DNA from: Rhodoferax ferrireducens
GTDB lineage: Bacteria; Pseudomonadota; Gammaproteobacteria; Burkholderiales; Burkholderiaceae_C
NCBI RefSeq assembly: GCF_003347515.1
Contig: NZ_QEII01000264.1
Location: 55,030-119,029 of the forward strand
Reading direction: 5' to 3'
DNA length: 64,000 bases
Shown: in pieces, positions 60,102-64,000 of the stretch
How positions within the stretch are numbered: the stretch's first letter is position 1
Layout: each line of letters begins with the position of its first letter
Program-made: the position numbers and the translations under genes
Notes under the pieces: generated by a model
Told to the model about the DNA's origin: nothing
Databases searched by the model: none
Seen by the model: only the letters and a program-made list of their open reading frames with translations

Positions 60102-61798
60102 ATATGGCAGAGCCAATCGACGTCAGCGCCGGGCCCGGATTCTCGCCGGCGCAGGTGCAGGCGGCGCGTAGCGCGGCACAGCAGGCGCAGCGCGCTATCG
60201 TGGAGGTGCTGGAGGAGCAGTCCGGACTTGATCCGCTGCGCTTTGTACAGACGCTGGCGATGACGCTGCATTTCCCCGCCGCGGCGATGGAGGAGCTGAA
60301 CCGCATGAACCCGGCCTTCGACGTGCTACCGTTTGCCGAGGCGCTGGAACGCGAGTGTCTGGCCCTGCGCGACGAGAACGATGCGCTGGTGCTGGTCATG
60401 GGCGATCCTTTCAATAGCGAGCTGCAGGCATGGGCTGAGCAGCGCGTGGCCGCCCGGTTCAGCTGGCGCCTTGCGCATCGTGCCGACGTGGCTGCGTACC
60501 TGGCGCGTCACGAGGAAACACTGCATGCCATGGATGGCCTGCTGCCCAGCGGCGACCGCAACCCCAGCGCGCAGTGCGGGGCCGCCGACCTGTCATTCAA
60601 GAGTATCAGTGAAGACACCAGCCCGGTGGTCAGGTTGGTGCACTCGACCGTCTATGACGCGCTGAAAGCGTCAGTGAGCGATATTCATCTGGAGACCACG
60701 CCCGGCGGCCTGAGTATTCGCTACCGCATCGACGGTGTGCTGACCGCGGTGGGATCGCTGGCGGGGCTGGAGCTGGCAGAGCAGGTTATTTCCCGCATCA
60801 AGATCATGTCCGAGCTCGACATCGCCGAGCGTCGAATACCCCAGGACGGCCGCTTCAAGGTGTCTGTGCAGGGGCACGAGGTGGATTTCCGTGTGTCCAT
60901 CATGCCGAGCATCTTCGGCGAGGATGCGGTGCTGCGCATTCTCGACAAGCAAGCCTTGTCCGATCAGATCAAGGGGCTGCGCCTCAACTATCTCGGCTTC
61001 GACGATCACACCCTGAACCAACTGCGCCGCCTGGCCCGCGAGGCCTACGGCATGCTGCTGGTGACCGGCCCTACCGGCTCGGGCAAGACCACCACGCTGT
61101 ACGCCGCGATCACCGAGATCAACCACGGCCTGGACAAGATCGTCACCATCGAGGATCCGGTCGAATACCAGTTGCCCGGCGTTCTGCAGATTCCCGTGAA
61201 TGAGAAAAAGGGATTGACCTTTGCTCGCGGCCTGCGTTCCATCCTGCGCCACGATCCCGACAAGATCATGGTCGGCGAGATTCGTGATCCTGAGACCGCG
61301 CAGATTGCGGTGCAGTCGGCATTGACGGGCCACCTGGTGTTCACCACCGTACACGCCAACAACGTGTTCGATGTGATTGGCCGCTTCATCCACATGGGGG
61401 TTGACCCTTACAGCTTCGTTTCGGCGATGAACGGCATCATGGCGCAGCGGCTGCTGCGGGTGAGCTGCCTGCATTGCGTCGACAAGGATCAGCCCGACGC
61501 CAGTTTGCTGGCGGATTCCGGTATCCCCACCGAGCTGGCACACAGCATGAACTTTCGTGCCGGGCGCGGCTGCGGACATTGTCGCGGCACCGGCTTCAAG
61601 GGACGCCGCGCCATCGGCGAAATCCTGCACCTGAACGACGAAATCCGCGAAGCCATCATTGCCCGCCAGCCGATTCGCGCCATTCGCGAGGCGGCCGCAC
61701 GCAACGGAACCCGCTTTTTGCGCGACATTGCGCTGGAGATGGTGGGGCGGGGCGAAACCACCTTACAGGAGATCAACCGTGTCACCCTGGTCGCATAA
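60098..61798 (+). CDS. gspE: Type II secretion/pilus assembly ATPase (GspE/PilB family)
   Basis: This is a hexameric ATPase of 566 residues that drives pseudopilus or pilus assembly. Walker A is GPTGSGKTTTLYAAI near 323. The Asp box is TIEDPVEYQ, Walker B is MVGEIRDPETAQIA near 390 and the His box is GHLVFTTVHANN. A zinc tetracysteine is formed by CLHC (near 456) and CGHC (near 488), so all features of GspE/PilB are intact. The N-terminal 150 residues (VEEL-type T2SSE_N-like) diverge. GTG 60098 or ATG 60104 starts the protein. The next frame begins 20 bp before its stop. Confidence 0.93.
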   Translation: MNMAEPIDVSAGPGFSPAQVQAARSAAQQAQRAIVEVLEEQSGLDPLRFVQTLAMTLHFPAAAMEELNRMNPAFDVLPFAEALERECLALRDENDALVLVMGDPFNSELQAWAEQRVAARFSWRLAHRADVAAYLARHEETLHAMDGLLPSGDRNPSAQCGAADLSFKSISEDTSPVVRLVHSTVYDALKASVSDIHLETTPGGLSIRYRIDGVLTAVGSLAGLELAEQVISRIKIMSELDIAERRIPQDGRFKVSVQGHEVDFRVSIMPSIFGEDAVLRILDKQALSDQIKGLRLNYLGFDDHTLNQLRRLAREAYGMLLVTGPTGSGKTTTLYAAITEINHGLDKIVTIEDPVEYQLPGVLQIPVNEKKGLTFARGLRSILRHDPDKIMVGEIRDPETAQIAVQSALTGHLVFTTVHANNVFDVIGRFIHMGVDPYSFVSAMNGIMAQRLLRVSCLHCVDKDQPDASLLADSGIPTELAHSMNFRAGRGCGHCRGTGFKGRRAIGEILHLNDEIREAIIARQPIRAIREAAARNGTRFLRDIALEMVGRGETTLQEINRVTLVA

Positions 61799-62621
61799 GG
61801 AAATGCAGGTGCTGCTCAGCCCCGACCAGGTGACACTGCTGTCGGTGCAACGCACGCTCACTTGGCGTGGTTTGCGCCGCACCATGCACGATCCGCACAG
61901 GGTGTGCTGCAATAGCGCAATTGGCGCCCAACCGTGGCGCGCTGCAGTGCAGGCACTGGAGACGGCACTGTCTGAAAGTTCGGGTGGAAAGACCACGGCC
62001 ACGGTCATCCTCTCCAACCATTTTTTGCGCTACGCCATGGTGCCCTGGCGTGCCGAACTGGCCAATGCGGAAGAGGATTTGTCCTTCGCCCGCCATTGCT
62101 TCACCAGGGTGTATGGAAAAGCCGCCCTGCAGTGGGAAATTCGCCTGAACGAACAACCGCCTGAAATGCCCAGACTGGCCAGCGCGGTGGATGCGGAGTT
62201 GCTTGATGCCCTGAGGGGTGTGTTTAACGCAGCAGGCCTTACCCTGCAATCTGTGCAACCCCATCTGATGGCAGCCTTCAATAGTTTCAGAGGTCACCTG
62301 CGGCAGCGCAGCGCATGGTTTGCGCTGCTTGAACCGGGCAATCTGTGTCTTGCCCTGCTACACAAGGGGCACTGGTCACGGGTACGTAGTCAACGGGTTG
62401 ACAGCACATGGCGTGAGGAACTCCCGCTGATTCTTGATCGGGAGGTTTATCTGGCCGATGACACGGCGCTGCCGCATGAGGTTTATGTATGCCATGGCGA
62501 ATCTGCTGACACTGTGCTCCCAGCCATCGATCCATGGCAGTTCCATCCGCTCCCCCTTGTGCCGGCGCCAGGCGTGGCGTCGGCACAAGGTGAGAATTTC
62601 ACCATGGCCATGGAGGGGTGA
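61779..62621 (+). CDS. PilM/MshI/GspL-like protein of the secretion cluster
   Basis: This 280-residue protein has no membrane segment or signal peptide. Sequence similarity is weak, but the actin-like PilM/GspL pattern is suggested by LLSPDQVTLLSVQR at the start and by FARHCFTRVYGKAALQWEIR in the middle. SVQPHLMAAFNSFRGHL precedes a variable second half. GTG 61779 follows aggag at the right spacing and overlaps gspE by 20 bp. Its place immediately before PilN- and PilO-like genes supports a PilM-like role at the cytoplasmic face. Identity is inferred mainly from gene order. Confidence 0.65.
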   Translation: MSPWSHKEMQVLLSPDQVTLLSVQRTLTWRGLRRTMHDPHRVCCNSAIGAQPWRAAVQALETALSESSGGKTTATVILSNHFLRYAMVPWRAELANAEEDLSFARHCFTRVYGKAALQWEIRLNEQPPEMPRLASAVDAELLDALRGVFNAAGLTLQSVQPHLMAAFNSFRGHLRQRSAWFALLEPGNLCLALLHKGHWSRVRSQRVDSTWREELPLILDREVYLADDTALPHEVYVCHGESADTVLPAIDPWQFHPLPLVPAPGVASAQGENFTMAMEG

Positions 62622-62623
62622 TC

Positions 62624-63169
62624 ATGATGCGTGCCCTGCAACTCGACTATCAGCGTGCCTATAAACCCGTGCCGTGGCTGGGGCTGGGGATTCTGGTCGT
62701 GGCCCTGATCGGGCTCGCCGTGATGTTCGGCTATCACCAGACGCTGAACCAGCAGATCACCTTTTGGGAAAGAAAGGTCGAGCAGATCGAACGGCTGTCC
62801 AGTCACCGCGCGCTTGTGTCGCGACCGCTCACGGAACAGGCCGCGCGTGCGCAAAGGCTGGAGGTCGAACAGGCCAACCAGGTGGTGCGCCAGCTTGGCC
62901 TGCCCTGGAACGCGCTATTCAATGCAGTAGAAACCTCGGGCGGGCAAAACATTGCGCTGCTGTCGCTGGAGCCTGACCTGCACAAAGGTACCGTGAAAAT
63001 CAGCGGCGAAGCAAAGGATCTCAACGCTTTGCTGAACTACGTGAAGCTACTCTCGACGCGCGAAGAGTTCAGCAGCGTCATGCTGCAGAACCACCAGATT
63101 CGGCAGGACGACCCGGAAAAGCCGGTTCTATTTTCCCTGCTCGGCCACTGGAAGGAGACTGCACCGTGA
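62624..63169 (+). CDS. PilN-like inner-membrane assembly protein
   Basis: This bitopic protein of about 181 residues has a short cytoplasmic N-terminus (MMRALQLDYQRAYK), one membrane helix at about 20-40 (GLGILVVALIGLAVMFGYH) and a periplasmic coiled coil. A ferredoxin-like domain follows, with NAVETSGGQNIALLSLEPDL and KISGEAKDLNALLNYVKLL. This is the PilN/GspL-C pattern. ATG 62624 follows ggagggg, and a GTG at 62618 would overlap the previous stop. Partner of the PilO-like protein. Confidence 0.75.
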   Translation: MMRALQLDYQRAYKPVPWLGLGILVVALIGLAVMFGYHQTLNQQITFWERKVEQIERLSSHRALVSRPLTEQAARAQRLEVEQANQVVRQLGLPWNALFNAVETSGGQNIALLSLEPDLHKGTVKISGEAKDLNALLNYVKLLSTREEFSSVMLQNHQIRQDDPEKPVLFSLLGHWKETAP

Positions 63170-63720
63170 AGCTCCGCCTGTCTTCCCATATGCGACGCAA
63201 AGGCATCCAGCTGGGCCGGCCGGGTGCCATCGGTGCGGGCGGGCTTGTGATGTGCCTGGCGCTCTACTTCTCAATCGTGCAACCGGCGCAGCAGCGCTTG
63301 GACACGGTCCGCCTGAGTGTCAGCTCGTTGCATGGGCAAACTGCACAAGCGCGCCGGGCGACGAAGGAGGGTGCGCGCCCGCTGGACGAACAACTCGCCG
63401 CCTTCTATGGGATCTTCCCCAGCGAGCATGACGCGACCGACTGGGTCGGCAAGATTGCGGTTATCGCTCAGCGTGACGGACTTAATCTACAACAGGCCGA
63501 GTACAAGGCGGAACGCGACAAAACCGGCAAACTGACCCGTTTCCAGATGAGCCTGCCGCTCAAGGGCGAGTATCAAACAATACGCAGGTTTCTTTCCGAC
63601 CTGCGCGCCGAAATACCGATCGTTTCGCTGGAACAGGTGCAGTTTGAGCGGCAGAAAGTGGGCGACCCACTGGTCGATGCCAAAGTGAGGTTGGTCATTT
63701 ATCTGGGGAAACCATCATGA
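63166..63720 (+). CDS. PilO-like inner-membrane assembly protein
   Basis: This 184-residue bitopic protein has a basic N-terminus, one helix at about 22-42 (AIGAGGLVMCLALYFSIVQP), a coiled coil and a PilO-type ferredoxin-like domain (QMSLPLKGEYQTIRRFLSDL, then VSLEQVQFERQ). It overlaps both neighbours by 4 bp. PilN-PilO heterodimers align the secretin with the platform. A GspM-like role is the T2SS equivalent. Confidence 0.8.
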   Translation: MKLRLSSHMRRKGIQLGRPGAIGAGGLVMCLALYFSIVQPAQQRLDTVRLSVSSLHGQTAQARRATKEGARPLDEQLAAFYGIFPSEHDATDWVGKIAVIAQRDGLNLQQAEYKAERDKTGKLTRFQMSLPLKGEYQTIRRFLSDLRAEIPIVSLEQVQFERQKVGDPLVDAKVRLVIYLGKPS

Positions 63721-64000
63721 GCGTGCGGCGGTGGCGGCTACGCGCGCTGTTCGGTGCGCTGGCCGTGACAATCATTCTGTCAGGGGGTGTTGGAAAGGAA
63801 TGGAATAGCGCCGATGAAGTGGTTCGGCCTGCGCCAACGCGCATGTCACCCGTGTCCAGAAAGCCGACCCAGCTACAGCCACATATTGAGCTGGAACGCC
63901 TGCAGCGGCAGGATGCCCCCGCAGACACCGACAAGGTGAGCAGCAATGCTTTTGGTGCGATGACCTGGTATGTGCCGCCCCCGCCCCCACCGCCCAAGTC
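63717..64000 (+). CDS. PilP/GspC-like protein, 3' end outside window
   Basis: The frame is open from ATG 63717 (overlapping the previous stop by ATGA) to the window end, 94 codons. One N-terminal helix (ALFGALAVTIILSGGVG, residues 9-25) is followed by a linker. The region FGAMTWYVPPPPPPPK near residue 78 is a proline run typical of GspC/PilP-like proteins that reach the secretin through the periplasm. A secretin gene is expected to follow. Identity is inferred from position and the proline-rich linker. Confidence 0.65.
   Translation, partial: MSVRRWRLRALFGALAVTIILSGGVGKEWNSADEVVRPAPTRMSPVSRKPTQLQPHIELERLQRQDAPADTDKVSSNAFGAMTWYVPPPPPPPK

Overview
The window looks like a chromosomal segment from a betaproteobacterium of the Burkholderiales, most likely a Comamonadaceae relative of Rhodoferax or Polaromonas. 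The reasons are the GC-rich coding bias, tandem periplasmic Bug-type solute receptors, granule proteins of the PHA type, a FadN-type beta-oxidation locus, and short CTAG-bearing dispersed repeats of a style I associate with that family. About 60 protein genes are packed tightly. I see no rRNA, tRNA or CRISPR array.

Layout. 1-7.8 kb: the end of a branched-chain-amide type ABC uptake operon (livH, livM, receptor, livF) with a phenylacetate-CoA-ligase-like enzyme, then two Bug receptors. This looks like uptake and CoA activation of an aromatic or other organic acid. 7.8-12.7 kb: a DUF1840 protein, a five-PAS diguanylate cyclase and a lipoprotein metallopeptidase. 12.7-20.7 kb: a neutral-lipid locus with a granule-associated protein, acyl-CoA-binding protein, wax ester synthase/DGAT, TPR-like protein, TetR regulator, patatin lipase, phasin and a two-domain fatty acyl-CoA reductase. 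Together these can make, store and mobilise wax esters or triacylglycerols. 20.8-29.1 kb: a small, AT-richer surface-polysaccharide cluster (flippase, methyltransferase, three GT2 enzymes, SDR, priming sugar transferase, H-NS-like protein, membrane 4,6-dehydratase). 29.2-33.1 kb: argB, a TctD/TctE-like two-component pair and a SlmA-like regulator.

33.1-48.8 kb is a sugar-acid island: a galactonate-type branch (IlvD/Edd dehydratase, KDGal kinase, KDPGal aldolase, GntR regulator), a second GntR-controlled branch (UxaA, Ldh2, SDR, FAH hydrolase, 2-hydroxyacid dehydrogenase), a sugar ABC transporter, gluconokinase and a cupin. The same 13-bp palindromic element lies beside the first regulator and in front of the transporter. 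49-57 kb is a fatty acid beta-oxidation operon with a TetR regulator. 57.3-64 kb holds an unusual histidine kinase followed by type II secretion/type IV pilus-like assembly genes (gspG, gspF, gspE, then PilM/N/O/P-like proteins) running off the window.

The most notable points are: (1) an IS3-type OrfA N-terminus fused in frame to a complete histidine kinase core at 57.3-58.2 kb; (2) six copies of a roughly 50-60 bp CTAG-containing repeat, four of them inside genes, always in the same orientation and reading phase relative to the host gene; (3) a gluconokinase whose C-terminus is the tail of a lost short-chain dehydrogenase; (4) a complete wax-ester locus with a near-perfect operator-like palindrome between the divergent ACBP and WS/DGAT genes. 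All functional names rest on motifs and remembered family features, since no database search could be run.
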